Shown here in pieces: positions 45,909 through 54,907 of a stretch of 64,000 bases of DNA. The notes beneath the pieces were generated by a model, which had not been told where the DNA came from, ran no database searches, and worked only from the letters and a program-made list of their open reading frames with translations. The DNA is taken from assembly GCF_900129635.1 (NCBI RefSeq), contig NZ_FSRB01000002.1, positions 2,756,727 through 2,820,726 of the forward strand. The letters run 5' to 3'. The first letter of the stretch is position 1; every line of letters begins with the position of its first letter. The position numbers were made by a program, and so were the translations under genes. This stretch comes from Singulisphaera sp. GP187 (GTDB taxonomy: Bacteria > Planctomycetota > Planctomycetia > Isosphaerales > Isosphaeraceae).

Positions 45909-47204
45909 ATGCCCGAGATTCAACCGTTCCGGGGCGTCCGCTACGACATCGCTCGAGTCGGGGCGATGTCCGATGTGGTCGCTCCCCCTTATGATGTGAT
46001 CGACGCGGCTCTGCAGGACCGGCTCTATCAGGCGAGCGAGCATAACGTCGTTCGACTCGAGCTCAACCGCGAAGAGCCGGGCGACGACGCCACTCAGAAC
46101 CGTTATAGCCGCGCGGCCCGCGCGCTCCGGGAGTGGAACCGGGACGGGATCCTCCGCCAGGACGACCACCCCGCGCTCTACGTCTACCACCAGACGTTCG
46201 AGGTCGAAGGGCAAAAACACACGCGCAAGGGGTTCCTCGCACGTGTCCGCCTCGAAGCGTTCGGCGAGGGGAAGATCTACCCGCACGAGCAGACCCTCTC
46301 CGGTCCCAAGGCCGATCGGCTCGCCCTCTTCAACGCCACCAAGTACAACCTGAGCCCGATCTTCGGCCTCTACCCCGACGCGGAAGCCGAAGTGCTTCGC
46401 GCCGCGGAAGCCGGAATTCGCGACCGCACCCCGCTGGAGGCGACCGATCACCTCGGCGTCCAGAACCAGCTTTGGCAGGTCCACGACCCACAAGTCCACA
46501 CCGCGGTCCAGGGCTTGATGGCCGCGAAGCCGATTTTCATCGCCGACGGCCATCACCGCTACGAGACCGGCGTGAAGTTTCGCGACGACCTCGCCGCCGC
46601 GGGCGAGTTGACCGGCCCCAACGACCCGGCCAACTTCTGCATGATGATGCTGGTCGGCATGAGCGACCCCGGCCTGCTGATCCTCCCGACCCACCGGCTC
46701 GTCTCCGGGTTCCCGGGCCTCACCTCCGAAGCGCTCGCCGAACGGCTCGCCCCCGAGTTCGACGTTCGGATCGCGGGCGAGGGCGATGCGGGTTGCCGCG
46801 CTGCCTGGGAAGAGATCGCCATGGGAGGCGATCAGGACGTGCTCGCCTTCGGTACGCGTGACGGACGCTGGTTGATCGCACAGCTCCGGTCCGACGCGAC
46901 CATGGACACCCTCGCCCCCGAGCATAGCGCAGAATGGCGATCGCTCGGTGTGAGCATCCTCCACGAGCTCGTCCTGAAGTCGATTTTGAAGCCGGCCGAA
47001 CCGGCCGCCTGCCGCTACGTCCACCTGCTCGAGGAGGTCACGGCCGACCTCAACGCGGGAGGATGCGACCTGGCCTGCCTCGTGCCGCCCGCGGGCATGG
47101 AGCACGTCGAGTCGATCGCCTCGAACCTCGAGAAGATGCCCCCCAAGAGCACCTATTTCTATCCCAAGCTGCTCAGCGGACTCGTGCTCAATCCGCTACG
47201 ATGA
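45909..47204 (+). CDS. DUF1015 family protein
   Basis: A 431-residue protein with the family's N-terminus PEIQPFRGVRYDIARVG, then VVAPPYDVID, YVYHQTFEVEGQKHTRKGF and the block FIADGHHRYETGVKFRDD. DUF1015 proteins lie in many bacteria near amino-acid or serine-metabolism genes; no activity is established. It starts at ATG 45909. A hairpin lies between it and the convergent stress-protein gene. Confidence 0.85.
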   Translation: MPEIQPFRGVRYDIARVGAMSDVVAPPYDVIDAALQDRLYQASEHNVVRLELNREEPGDDATQNRYSRAARALREWNRDGILRQDDHPALYVYHQTFEVEGQKHTRKGFLARVRLEAFGEGKIYPHEQTLSGPKADRLALFNATKYNLSPIFGLYPDAEAEVLRAAEAGIRDRTPLEATDHLGVQNQLWQVHDPQVHTAVQGLMAAKPIFIADGHHRYETGVKFRDDLAAAGELTGPNDPANFCMMMLVGMSDPGLLILPTHRLVSGFPGLTSEALAERLAPEFDVRIAGEGDAGCRAAWEEIAMGGDQDVLAFGTRDGRWLIAQLRSDATMDTLAPEHSAEWRSLGVSILHELVLKSILKPAEPAACRYVHLLEEVTADLNAGGCDLACLVPPAGMEHVESIASNLEKMPPKSTYFYPKLLSGLVLNPLR

Positions 47205-47214
47205 CTGAGGCGCG

Positions 47215-47242
47215 GGGTGGGTGGGCACTCCCACCCATCCCG
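47215..47242. terminator. bidirectional hairpin between convergent genes
   Basis: A 12-base stem around GGGTGGG / CCCACCC (loop CACT) lies between the ends of the DUF1015 gene (plus) and the stress-protein gene (minus). It resembles the GGTGGGC palindromes at 6688 and 56250. Confidence 0.5.
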
Positions 47243-47262
47243 CACGCTCTCGAAGTTGGCGT

Positions 47263-47805
47263 TCAGGCCGAAGCCGCGTCAAAGACATCGACCTGCTCGG
47301 GAGCTTCCGGTGCCAGCAGTTCCTTGGCCGTTTCGATCGCCTCGGCCGTGCCTCGAGCAACGACGAGGAACTTGCCCGCCTTGACCTGCGTTTCAAACTT
47401 GAGTGCCTGGTCCTTGGGCACTCCCCAGCCGACCAAGGCTCCGCCCAGCGCTCCAATCGCCGCCCCCGCGAGGGCGCCTTCCACCCCGCCGAGTAGAGCC
47501 GCCGACAGCGGTCCCGCCACGATCACCGGGCCCAACCCCGGCAGAATCAGGAACGCCGCCCCGACCAGGAGCCCGAAGAGGCCGCCGACCCAGGCCCCCG
47601 TCCCCGCGCCTGCCGCCGCGAAATCGCCCGTGTTGACGAAGCCGATCGGCTCTTCGCTCACCTGGAAGTCGCGTCCCACGATCGACAGATCGCTCATCGC
47701 GAACCCTCCCTGATGTAACCGACGCACCGCCCTCTCCGCCGAAGCATGGTCAGGATAGACCGCGACAACACTGGAACCTGTAGGTGTTTCCGCCTGGCTC
47801 ATCAT
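47263..47805 (-). CDS. general stress protein 17M-like membrane-associated protein
   Basis: A 180-residue protein. The N-terminal part (SVVAVYPDHASAERAVRRLHQ, quoted to 20: SVVAVYPDHASAERAVRRLH) matches the heat-induced 17M-like domain. It then has a Gly/Ala-rich hydrophobic region (about 70-130) with glycine-zipper repeats such as GGVEGALAGAAIGALGGAL and a C-terminal beta/alpha domain KFLVVARGTAEAIETAKELL. ATG 47805 follows GAGGA. It is probably a stress-response or membrane-associated protein; the function is unproven. Confidence 0.7.
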   Translation of the reverse strand: MMSQAETPTGSSVVAVYPDHASAERAVRRLHQGGFAMSDLSIVGRDFQVSEEPIGFVNTGDFAAAGAGTGAWVGGLFGLLVGAAFLILPGLGPVIVAGPLSAALLGGVEGALAGAAIGALGGALVGWGVPKDQALKFETQVKAGKFLVVARGTAEAIETAKELLAPEAPEQVDVFDAASA

Positions 47806-48052
47806 CAAATCTCCTCGAAGGAATGTGAGGCGAGATCCGATTTTAAGTGTAGCAGGTGACATACCAAAGCCGTCTCAATGTTTTCGCTCGCCGCAGAGTT
47901 TCGCTCGCCACCGATTTTCCCGCGTGCCTTTGCATTCCTCGGCCCTCGGCCCATAATGACGAGGCCTCTGTTTCTGTCGAAAACCTGGCGCAAACTCGGA
48001 TCTCGGCAGAGTCACTCCTTTTTGTCTTGATAGGTCCCTGGATCACCCGGTG

Positions 48053-48715
48053 ATGGCCGACTGTCCCCGCAACCCGCCGATCACGAGCCCTCCGATCCGC
48101 CTGGCCGTCTGCGTCTCGGGGGGTGGAACCACCCTCCAGAATTTGATCGACCTGATTGGGGCCGACAAACTCGACGCTACGATCAGCCAGGTCATCGCAA
48201 GCCGCCCCAAGATCGGAGCGATTACGCGTGCCGAGGCCGCGCAAATTCCGGTCGCCTTGGCCACGCGCGGGAAATCGCAATCGCTCGCCACCTTCAGTGC
48301 CTCTGTGTTCGACCCGATCCGCGAGTCCAAGGCAGACCTGGTGATTCTCGCCGGCTTCCTGTCACTCGTGGAAATCCCGGCCGACTACACCGGTCGAGTC
48401 ATCAACATCCATCCGTCTCTGATCCCCGCCTTCTGCGGCAAGGGCTTCCATGGCGCCTCGGTGCACCAGGCCGTCGTCGAGGCGGGAGCCAAGGTCACCG
48501 GCTGCACCGTTCACTTCGCCGACATGACCTACGACACCGGGCCGATCATCCTCCAACAAACCGTCCCGGTCCTCGACGACGATACCCCGGAGACCGTCGC
48601 CGCCCGCGTCTTCGAAGCCGAGTGCCAGGCACTTCCCAAGGCGATCGCACTCTACGCCGCTGGCCGGCTCAAGGTTGAGGGGCGACGGGTTCGCACGCTC
48701 GGACAAGCCGAATGA
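48053..48715 (+). CDS. purN: phosphoribosylglycinamide formyltransferase
   Basis: A 220-residue enzyme of purine synthesis, transferring a formyl group from 10-formyl-tetrahydrofolate to GAR. The N-terminal loop reads VCVSGGGTTLQNLIDLI. The catalytic set is present: Asn and His in INIHPSLIPAF, followed by GKGFHGASVHQAV, and the aspartate in TYDTGPIILQQ. Usual length is 190-220. The start is ATG 48053 (GTG at 48050 is also possible). Confidence 0.95.
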   Translation: MADCPRNPPITSPPIRLAVCVSGGGTTLQNLIDLIGADKLDATISQVIASRPKIGAITRAEAAQIPVALATRGKSQSLATFSASVFDPIRESKADLVILAGFLSLVEIPADYTGRVINIHPSLIPAFCGKGFHGASVHQAVVEAGAKVTGCTVHFADMTYDTGPIILQQTVPVLDDDTPETVAARVFEAECQALPKAIALYAAGRLKVEGRRVRTLGQAE

Positions 48716-48900
48716 GGCTGCGATTCCGCACCAAGAACCAGGCGTCGCTTCGCGAAAAAATCAAGAGATATCAGCAAGACCAGGAGCATCTGGCCATCGT
48801 CCAAGGCATTGAAGCCGATCTGCGAAGGTCGGTGAACCGCGTGCCCCGGTCGAAGCCGACAGCCTCCCAGGGGCGTCCGGTCCGTTCTCGGTGGATCGGC

Positions 48901-49593
48901 TCAGAGCAAGAGATGTTCCAGGCTGGCCAGTCCGATCGGCTCCCGGCTCGCGAACGGTTCCGCGTGCGCGACGCCAACGGTATGTCCCCAGAAGCGTGAG
49001 CGATCACGGACCGAATCGATCACGCCCGGGACGCCTTCGGGTTGGTTGTCCACCAGTTGCGAGCGGTAACAGCGCAGCGCCGTGAGCTTGTCCTCGAGTT
49101 GGTCGCTGATATCGACCATGAAGGTCGGGCGCTCGACGATCCGGAGATGAACGCTGAAGTAGTAGAAGATTCGCGATGGGTGGAACGGAGTGCCGGGAAT
49201 ATCGGACTTCGACAGCTTGCTCCAGAACCGGGCCCCTTCGACGAGTTGGGTCGCGGCGGTGTGGTCGGGGTGGGCGTCTTCCCAGTAGGGCGCGAACAGG
49301 ATCCGGGGCCGAACCTCGCGAAAAAGAGCCGCCAGAGCGCGGCGATGCTCCAACGTCGGCTCGAGGCTGCGATTGGGAAGACCAAGGTTTTTTCGCCAGG
49401 GACTCTTGAGCGCGAGGTTCGCCTCGGCCGTCTCCCGTTGCCGGCGCTCGACGCTTCCCAACGGGGTCGGCTCGCCGCTGGTGAGGTCGAGGATCCCGAC
49501 CTTCCAGCCTTGACCGAGCAGGCGAACAATCGTCCCTCCCATGCCCAGTTCGGCATCATCCGGGTGCGGCGCAATGACCAGGGCATCAAGCAT
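48901..49593 (-). CDS. LmbE/PIG-L deacetylase, BshB1-type
   Basis: A 230-residue zinc deacetylase. The metal site is IAPHPDDAELGMGGTI near the N-terminus and DAHPDHTAATQLVEGARFW further on. These are the marks of the BshB1 group, which deacetylates GlcNAc-malate in bacillithiol synthesis or related sugars. I chose ATG 49593 after GGAG. No BshA or BshC homologue is in the window, so the product is uncertain. Confidence 0.8.
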   Translation of the reverse strand: MLDALVIAPHPDDAELGMGGTIVRLLGQGWKVGILDLTSGEPTPLGSVERRQRETAEANLALKSPWRKNLGLPNRSLEPTLEHRRALAALFREVRPRILFAPYWEDAHPDHTAATQLVEGARFWSKLSKSDIPGTPFHPSRIFYYFSVHLRIVERPTFMVDISDQLEDKLTALRCYRSQLVDNQPEGVPGVIDSVRDRSRFWGHTVGVAHAEPFASREPIGLASLEHLLL

Positions 49594-50040
49594 CGTCAAG
49601 GAACTCCAGGAGCGAAGGTCAGAAATCATCCCAAACTTAAAAAACGAGCCAGGCAACGCACCAACGATTTTCAGGGGACGAGAAGCGCGACGTCATCGGC
49701 CGCGATAACCCTGACGCTCGGTTCTTGAGTGTCCCAGCTCACGGGCGCGCCCACTCCGCGCTTGGTCGGCGACGTAAGCCCCCCTGCCCCCGCCGACCAC
49801 GACCAGGCCGTCAGTCGAATCGTTCCCCATGGCCCCTCCCGGAGCGGTCGCGAGCGACCGCCGTATGCATGGAGTTTATCCGGGCGGCAAGTCTCGTGCC
49901 TCGGGATCGTTCCCAAAGGGTTGACGGATATGCTAGACTAGCCATGATTGAGGAACGCCAAGGTGGCGAGATGAAGACGGACGTCGGTTCGAACCGACGA
50001 TCCGTGGTGTGCATGTGGACTGATTTTGGAGCCGTTGGGA
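49594..50040. other. 447-base gap upstream of the Rieske gene
   Basis: No frame in this space can be supported. One minus-strand frame (49671-49916) has no domain. The last bases hold GGAG, 9 bases before the Rieske ATG. Confidence 0.4.
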
Positions 50041-50349
50041 ATGCCTGAACTCGTCAAAATGGCGGAGTTGAGTGAATTACCTCCAGGAGGTTCCAAGGAA
50101 GTCGAGCACGACGGACGGATTTACGCCCTCTTTAACGTCGATGGCAAGATCACGGCAATCGACGGAATTTGCCCCCACCAAGGGGGGCCGCTCGCCGAGG
50201 GCCCGCTGGATGGGACACTCGTCACCTGCCCCTGGCACGGCTGGCAGTTCGATGTCTGCTCCGGAAAAACCCCGATGGGTTCCAAGTTGAAGCAAACGGT
50301 TTACGAAGTCACAGTCGAAGGCCAAGACGTTATGGTCTCCGTTCCCTGA
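50041..50349 (+). CDS. Rieske [2Fe-2S] ferredoxin-like protein
   Basis: A 102-residue single-domain Rieske protein. The cluster ligands are C44-x-H46 (GICPHQGGPL) and C63-x2-H66 (TCPWHGWQFD). It resembles ferredoxin components of nitrite reductases and ring-hydroxylating dioxygenases, and probably carries one electron between a reductase and an oxygenase. No partner gene is adjacent. The ATG is 50041 with GGAG upstream. Confidence 0.9.
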   Translation: MPELVKMAELSELPPGGSKEVEHDGRIYALFNVDGKITAIDGICPHQGGPLAEGPLDGTLVTCPWHGWQFDVCSGKTPMGSKLKQTVYEVTVEGQDVMVSVP

Positions 50350-50424
50350 TCGTGGTTCCTGCTTCCGCGGAGGACGACTCTCATCCTCCCAACGCGATCC
50401 GACCTCTTACCGCAATTGAACCTG

Positions 50425-51408
50425 GTGACGAACTTTCGCTCGTTCCGAAACGGCGACTCACCCGCGCTGGCGGACCTCTGGAACCGGGGAATCCCCGATT
50501 CAGGGGCCGCTCGTCCATTGACCGCCCACGACTTCGACTACCATGTCGTCTCGAGGCTGGACTTCGATGCGAACGGCCTGATCGTGGCCGAACGCGACGG
50601 CCAAATCGTCGGATTCGCGCACGCCGGCTTCGGTCCTGACGAACCGGTTGGTCGCCCGAACCACCTGAGTTTTGAACTCGGCACGATCGCGATGCTAGTC
50701 GTCCCGCCCGGCGCGGAGGACGTGGAACTTGAGACGCACCTGGTTCTTGCCGCCGAGCGCTATCTCCGCGGCCACGGTGCGAAGGTGATTTATGCGGGGG
50801 GACAGTTCCCGCTCAATCCGTTCTACTGGGGTATTTACGGCGGCAGCGAGTATGCGGGAATTCTGTCCACCCACCATGGATTTCTCAGGGCCGTGGTGCG
50901 TGCGGGCTATCAACCCGTGAGCGAAACGGCGCTGATGGAGGCCGACCTTGACCAGCCGGAAGTGCGGGAGCCGAGGGCACCTTTGATCCGCCGGGTGGCT
51001 CGAGTCGAGGTCATCGAGGACGCCTTGCCCGACAACTGGTGGGAAGCGCTCGCCATCGGCAATTATCGACCGACCTGTTTTCAGCTGCTCGCCAAGGCCG
51101 ACGATCGCGTGCTCGCGCGGGCCACGACCTGGGATATGAGTTGGTACACTCGGCGCGATAATCGGCTCCGGTTGGGCCTGATCGCCATGGGCGTCGACCC
51201 CGAACATCGCCGCAAAGGGTATGGCCGCCACCTGGTGGCCGAGATCCTCCGCCGGTCGCGCAGCGAGATGATCTCGAGTGTCGCCCTTCAGACCCGAGCG
51301 ACCAACATCCCGGCCCTGGAACTCTATCAATCGCTTGGATTTGCCCCCGCCGAGTCCTCAATCCTCTACCGACTCCCCGCCCACCTGACCGCGCGAGCCG
51401 ATTCGTAG
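50425..51408 (+). CDS. double-domain GNAT acetyltransferase
   Basis: A 327-residue protein with two GNAT folds: first in residues 1-160 and second in 165-320, where the acetyl-CoA loop reads VDPEHRRKGYGRHLVAEILR. The N-terminal domain has GTIAMLVVPPGAED without the full R/Q-x-x-G-x-G/A loop and is perhaps degenerate. Two-domain GNATs include mycothiol synthase (MshD), but size alone does not prove that here. The start is uncertain: GTG 50425 is chosen, TTG 50416 is the alternative. Confidence 0.75.
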   Translation: MTNFRSFRNGDSPALADLWNRGIPDSGAARPLTAHDFDYHVVSRLDFDANGLIVAERDGQIVGFAHAGFGPDEPVGRPNHLSFELGTIAMLVVPPGAEDVELETHLVLAAERYLRGHGAKVIYAGGQFPLNPFYWGIYGGSEYAGILSTHHGFLRAVVRAGYQPVSETALMEADLDQPEVREPRAPLIRRVARVEVIEDALPDNWWEALAIGNYRPTCFQLLAKADDRVLARATTWDMSWYTRRDNRLRLGLIAMGVDPEHRRKGYGRHLVAEILRRSRSEMISSVALQTRATNIPALELYQSLGFAPAESSILYRLPAHLTARADS

Positions 51409-51642
51409 CCGGTCGAACTCGACGGCGAGGACCGGGATGCGAATAATCCCAAAGCAGCGCAACAACTGATCGGCCCCGAGCGATGCCGCTCGCTCCTCGC
51501 CAAACGACCGAGGCTGGGATGGGGCCGATCTGGGGTTTCATGGTAAAAGCTTCGGGCAAAGCCGCCCGATCGCTCCGGGAAGACAGGCGTCCCCGGTGAA
51601 ACCCGCACACTCATCGATCTCGTTTTGAGGCCTGATTTTCCC

Positions 51643-51936
51643 ATGGGACGACCCCTGAACCGACACGAACTCCGCGCCCACGCGGAGGCCGCCGAGGCCC
51701 TCGGTCTCAATACGCCGTCTGAAAAGAAGCGGCGGTCCGAGCCCACCGAACGTCGCGCCAAGCCCGAGCTCCAAGCCCGAATGCGGGTCGTCTGGGCCGT
51801 CTGCGACATCGGCGGACGGACCGTCAAAACGTTCGACTATCCCCTCAAGGCCGACGCCGAGGCGTTCGCGCTCCAACTCAAGGCCAAGGGGAAGGGGAAC
51901 CACTTCGTGCGGTCGCTCAAAGAACCGATGATCTAG
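51643..51936 (+). CDS. small conserved hypothetical protein
   Basis: A 97-residue protein beginning MGRPLNRHELRAHAEAAEAL, with a later VVWAVCDIGGRTVKTFDYPL and a C-terminal KGKGNHFVRSLKEPM. I recall similar short proteins in Isosphaeraceae, but no function is known. ATG 51643. It converges on the SDR gene with no gap (stops adjacent). Confidence 0.6.
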   Translation: MGRPLNRHELRAHAEAAEALGLNTPSEKKRRSEPTERRAKPELQARMRVVWAVCDIGGRTVKTFDYPLKADAEAFALQLKAKGKGNHFVRSLKEPMI

Positions 51937-52752
51937 CTAGGAGGAACGCGTTCCCGAGCGTGCCCGTTCGATCTGGGCACCAAAGACGCGGGGCGACCAG
52001 CGTGCCATCAACCAGTCGAACGGACCGGGGAGCCAGTGGGCCAGGGTCACCGTCCACCAGGCGGCCATGGACGGGTACAGGAAGGCCTTCCGCCCGTCAA
52101 TCCCCCGGACGATGGCACGCACCACCTGTTCGGTCGACGTCCCCTTGGGGACCGGCCCGCGCGGTTGGCCGTCACCGAGAGCGACCTGAAAGAATTCGCT
52201 CTCGGTCTGACCCGGGCAGGCCGCCCAGACCCTCACGCCCGTCCCGCGCAACTCGTAGCGCACGCTTTTCACCAAACCATTGACGGCGTGCTTACTCGCC
52301 ACGTAAGCCGCCGAATAGGGAAGTCCGATCGAGCCCAGAACGGACGAAATCTCAAGAATTTGCCCAGCCCCTCGCGCCCTCATGGAACGGACCCCTCTTT
52401 GCGTGAGGTCGATGAGCGCGAGCAGGTTGACTTCGATGATCTGACGAATGATTTGCGGGTCCTGGTCGGCGAACTCGTGATAGTGCCCCAGACCGGCGTT
52501 ATTGACGAGGAGATCGACCCCGCCCGGAAATTGCTCGGCCCGCGCCCAGAGCCGGTCACGGAATTCAGGGTCGGCCAGGTCGCCCGCCAGGATCTCGACC
52601 CGACCGGCGGGCAGTTCTCGGGCGAGGCTCTCGAGACGGTCAAGGCGGCGGGCGGTCGCCAACACGGTCAGACCTCGGTCGAGAACGAGTTGGCGGACCA
52701 ATTCTCGTCCCAGTCCGGAAGAGGCGCCTGTGACCAGGGCGTGGCTCAGCAT
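51937..52752 (-). CDS. short-chain dehydrogenase/reductase
   Basis: A 271-residue classical SDR. The NAD(P) motif is ALVTGASSGLGRELV, the NNAG motif is LLVNNAGLGHY, and the catalytic residues lie in ISSVLGSIG (Ser) and YSAAYVASKHAVNG (Tyr/Lys). The C-terminal 50 residues include a hydrophobic stretch (WWTVTLAHWLPGPFDWLM) which could anchor it to the membrane. I chose ATG 52752; a longer start at 52791 exists. It is divergent from ilvB. Confidence 0.85.
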   Translation of the reverse strand: MLSHALVTGASSGLGRELVRQLVLDRGLTVLATARRLDRLESLARELPAGRVEILAGDLADPEFRDRLWARAEQFPGGVDLLVNNAGLGHYHEFADQDPQIIRQIIEVNLLALIDLTQRGVRSMRARGAGQILEISSVLGSIGLPYSAAYVASKHAVNGLVKSVRYELRGTGVRVWAACPGQTESEFFQVALGDGQPRGPVPKGTSTEQVVRAIVRGIDGRKAFLYPSMAAWWTVTLAHWLPGPFDWLMARWSPRVFGAQIERARSGTRSS

Positions 52753-52820
52753 TTGAGAGCGAACTCCGAAGCGGTGAGGCGTGTCCAGCAAGCCGGAATC
52801 GGTTCCGAGATCAGGGTGGG

Positions 52821-52858
52821 TTGTCCCTGGTCGTACGATGAATTAAGATCATTGTACG
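52821..52858 (+). promoter_or_regulatory. candidate ilvB promoter with overlapping palindrome
   Basis: TTGTCC, 17 bases, TAAGAT is a fair promoter. The inverted repeat CGTACGATGA-N7-TCATTGTACG (52832-52858, one mismatch) overlaps it, so a repressor or activator could bind. It lies in the space between the divergent SDR and ilvB genes. Confidence 0.4.
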
Positions 52859-52912
52859 CGAGTTTCCCCCGAAAAAGAGCTGGACTCCTTACGTCCAAAG
52901 AAGAGGATTGAC

Positions 52913-54682
52913 GTGGCCACTATCGACGACCGCCAGACCGCGACCAACCGTCAACCAATGACCGGAGCCGATGTCCTGGTCGAGTCTCTCGTGCGCCACG
53001 AGGTTGATGTCATCTTCGCCTACCCGGGCGGAGCAAGCATGCCGATGCACCAGGCCCTCACGCGCCAGCGGGACAAGATCCGTACGATCCTGCCGCGGCA
53101 CGAGCAAGGGGGCATCTTCGCTGCCGAAGGCTATGCCCGGACCACCGGGAAGCCAGGCGTCGTCATGGCCACCTCGGGCCCCGGAGCGCTTAACCTCGTG
53201 ACCGGATTGGCCGACGCCAAGATGGACTCGCTTCCGCTCGTGGCCATCACCGGCCAGGTGCCCAGCCATGCGATCGGCAGTGACGCGTTTCAAGAAACGC
53301 CGATGGTCGAAGTCTGCCGCGCAATCACCAAGCACCACTACCTCGTCCAGAACGCCAAGGACATCGCCCGGATCGTCAAAGAGGCGTTCCATATCGCCGC
53401 CACCGGACGTCCCGGGCCGGTCCTGATCGACATCCCGAAGGACATCCAGAACACGATCGTGGCCAATCCGGACTACGACGTCGCCATGGACTTGCCCGGC
53501 TATCACCTCCCCCCGGCCCCCTCGGCCCAGAAGATTCAGGATGTCCTCACCGCGCTCAAGGGGAGCCGCAGGCCGATCATTTATTGCGGTGGCGGCGTGA
53601 TCGCCTCCAACGCGGCCGAAGAGCTCCGCGAGTTCGCCATCAAGTCGGGCATCCCGGTCACGATGACCTTGCAAGGGTTGGGGTCGATCCCGAACGAGCA
53701 TTATCTCTCGCTCAACATGCTCGGGATGCACGGGACCGTCTACGCCAACCTCGCGATCAACGACGCGGACCTGCTCCTCGCCCTCGGTGTCCGATTTGAT
53801 GACCGGGTCACCGGCAAGCTCAGCGAGTTCGCCAAGCACGGCCGGATCGTCCACGTCGATATCGACGCCTCGGAGATCAACAAAAACAAGACCGCGAACA
53901 TCGCGATCAACTCCGACGTCAAATCGTTCTTGAAGGCGATCACCCCGTCGGTCGAGGCGGGTGACTGGCGTGAGTGGCATCAGCAGCTCGATGCCTGGCG
54001 GGCCAGCGATCCGATGACCTACGACCAGCGCGACGACGCGATCATGCCCCAGTACGTCATCGATCAGTTCTCGAACATCACCAAGGGCGACTTCGTGATG
54101 GCGACCGGTGTCGGCCAGCACCAGATGTGGGCCGCGCAGTGGACCCGATTCACGGCGCCGCGAACCTGGATCACCTCGGGGGGCCTGGGCTCGATGGGCT
54201 TCGGTCTTGCCGCCGCGATGGGCGCTCAGGCCGCCCGGCCCGACGCCCTGGTCGTCGACATCGACGGCGACGGTAGCTTCCTGATGAACATCCAGGAGTT
54301 GGCCACGGTCTACTGCGAGAGCCTGCCGGTCAAAGTCATCGTGCTCAATAATCAGCACCTGGGCATGGTCGTGCAGTGGGAAGACCGGTTCCACGCCGGC
54401 AATCGCGCTCACACCTACCTCGGCCCGATCGACCATCCCGAGGCCACCGGCGAAGGCGAAGGGAGCCTGCCCGAGGTGACTTACCCCGACTTCGTGGCGA
54501 TCGCCAAGGGATTCGGCGTCAAATCACGGCAGATCCGCCATAAGTCGGAAGTCATCGACGCCCTGAAAGAGATGATCGCACATCCCGGACCCTATGTCCT
54601 CGACGTGCTCGTCCCCTATCAGGAGCACGTGCTGCCGATGATTCCCTCAGGCGGCACCGTCCGCGACATCATTAAGAGCTAA
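52913..54682 (+). CDS. ilvB: acetolactate synthase, large subunit
   Basis: A 589-residue thiamine-diphosphate enzyme that condenses two pyruvate molecules (or pyruvate and 2-oxobutyrate) in branched-chain amino-acid synthesis. The N-domain has [12 protein letters not shown] and the ThDP-activating glutamate E64 in [13 protein letters not shown]. The C-domain has the ThDP motif [16 protein letters not shown] plus [14 protein letters not shown]. The start is GTG 52913 after AGAGGA. No ilvN or ilvC lies directly downstream. Confidence 0.95.
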   Translation: MATIDDRQTATNRQPMTGADVLVESLVRHEVDVIFAYPGGASMPMHQALTRQRDKIRTILPRHEQGGIFAAEGYARTTGKPGVVMATSGPGALNLVTGLADAKMDSLPLVAITGQVPSHAIGSDAFQETPMVEVCRAITKHHYLVQNAKDIARIVKEAFHIAATGRPGPVLIDIPKDIQNTIVANPDYDVAMDLPGYHLPPAPSAQKIQDVLTALKGSRRPIIYCGGGVIASNAAEELREFAIKSGIPVTMTLQGLGSIPNEHYLSLNMLGMHGTVYANLAINDADLLLALGVRFDDRVTGKLSEFAKHGRIVHVDIDASEINKNKTANIAINSDVKSFLKAITPSVEAGDWREWHQQLDAWRASDPMTYDQRDDAIMPQYVIDQFSNITKGDFVMATGVGQHQMWAAQWTRFTAPRTWITSGGLGSMGFGLAAAMGAQAARPDALVVDIDGDGSFLMNIQELATVYCESLPVKVIVLNNQHLGMVVQWEDRFHAGNRAHTYLGPIDHPEATGEGEGSLPEVTYPDFVAIAKGFGVKSRQIRHKSEVIDALKEMIAHPGPYVLDVLVPYQEHVLPMIPSGGTVRDIIKS

Positions 54683-54728
54683 CATCACGCCACCTCGCCT
54701 TGGCCCCGAACCTCGAGCGTTCCGTCCC

Positions 54729-54770
54729 CGACTTTTGCCGGAGCGGCCCTGCCCTCTCCGACAAAAGTCG
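54729..54770 (+). terminator. hairpin after ilvB
   Basis: CGACTTTTG-C-CGGAG pairs with CTCCG-A-CAAAAGTCG (one C-A mismatch). It begins 46 bases after the ilvB stop. No T-run follows. Confidence 0.45.
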
Positions 54771-54907
54771 AGGAACCGGCGTCGGCGGATTGAAAACCAA
54801 GGCGCCGGGCCTGATAATGGGGGGATTGGAGCCGATCTCAACTTCTTGAAAATGCCGGTTCGTTGCCCACCCAACGGGGATGGCGTCCTGGCGGGGAGTG
54901 CCCTTCG

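Noticed and set aside
48712-48999. Small plus-strand frame overlapping the purN stop (95 residues)
   Set aside because: It overlaps the end of the LmbE gene by about 99 bases antisense and shows no domain, although the start overlap with purN looked attractive.
49671-49916. Minus-strand frame of 81 residues upstream of the Rieske gene
   Set aside because: No domain or ribosome-binding site; only a weak hint of coding pattern in two different frames.
52889-54436. Minus-strand frame of 515 residues across ilvB
   Set aside because: It is antisense to a clear acetolactate synthase and has no recognisable domain.
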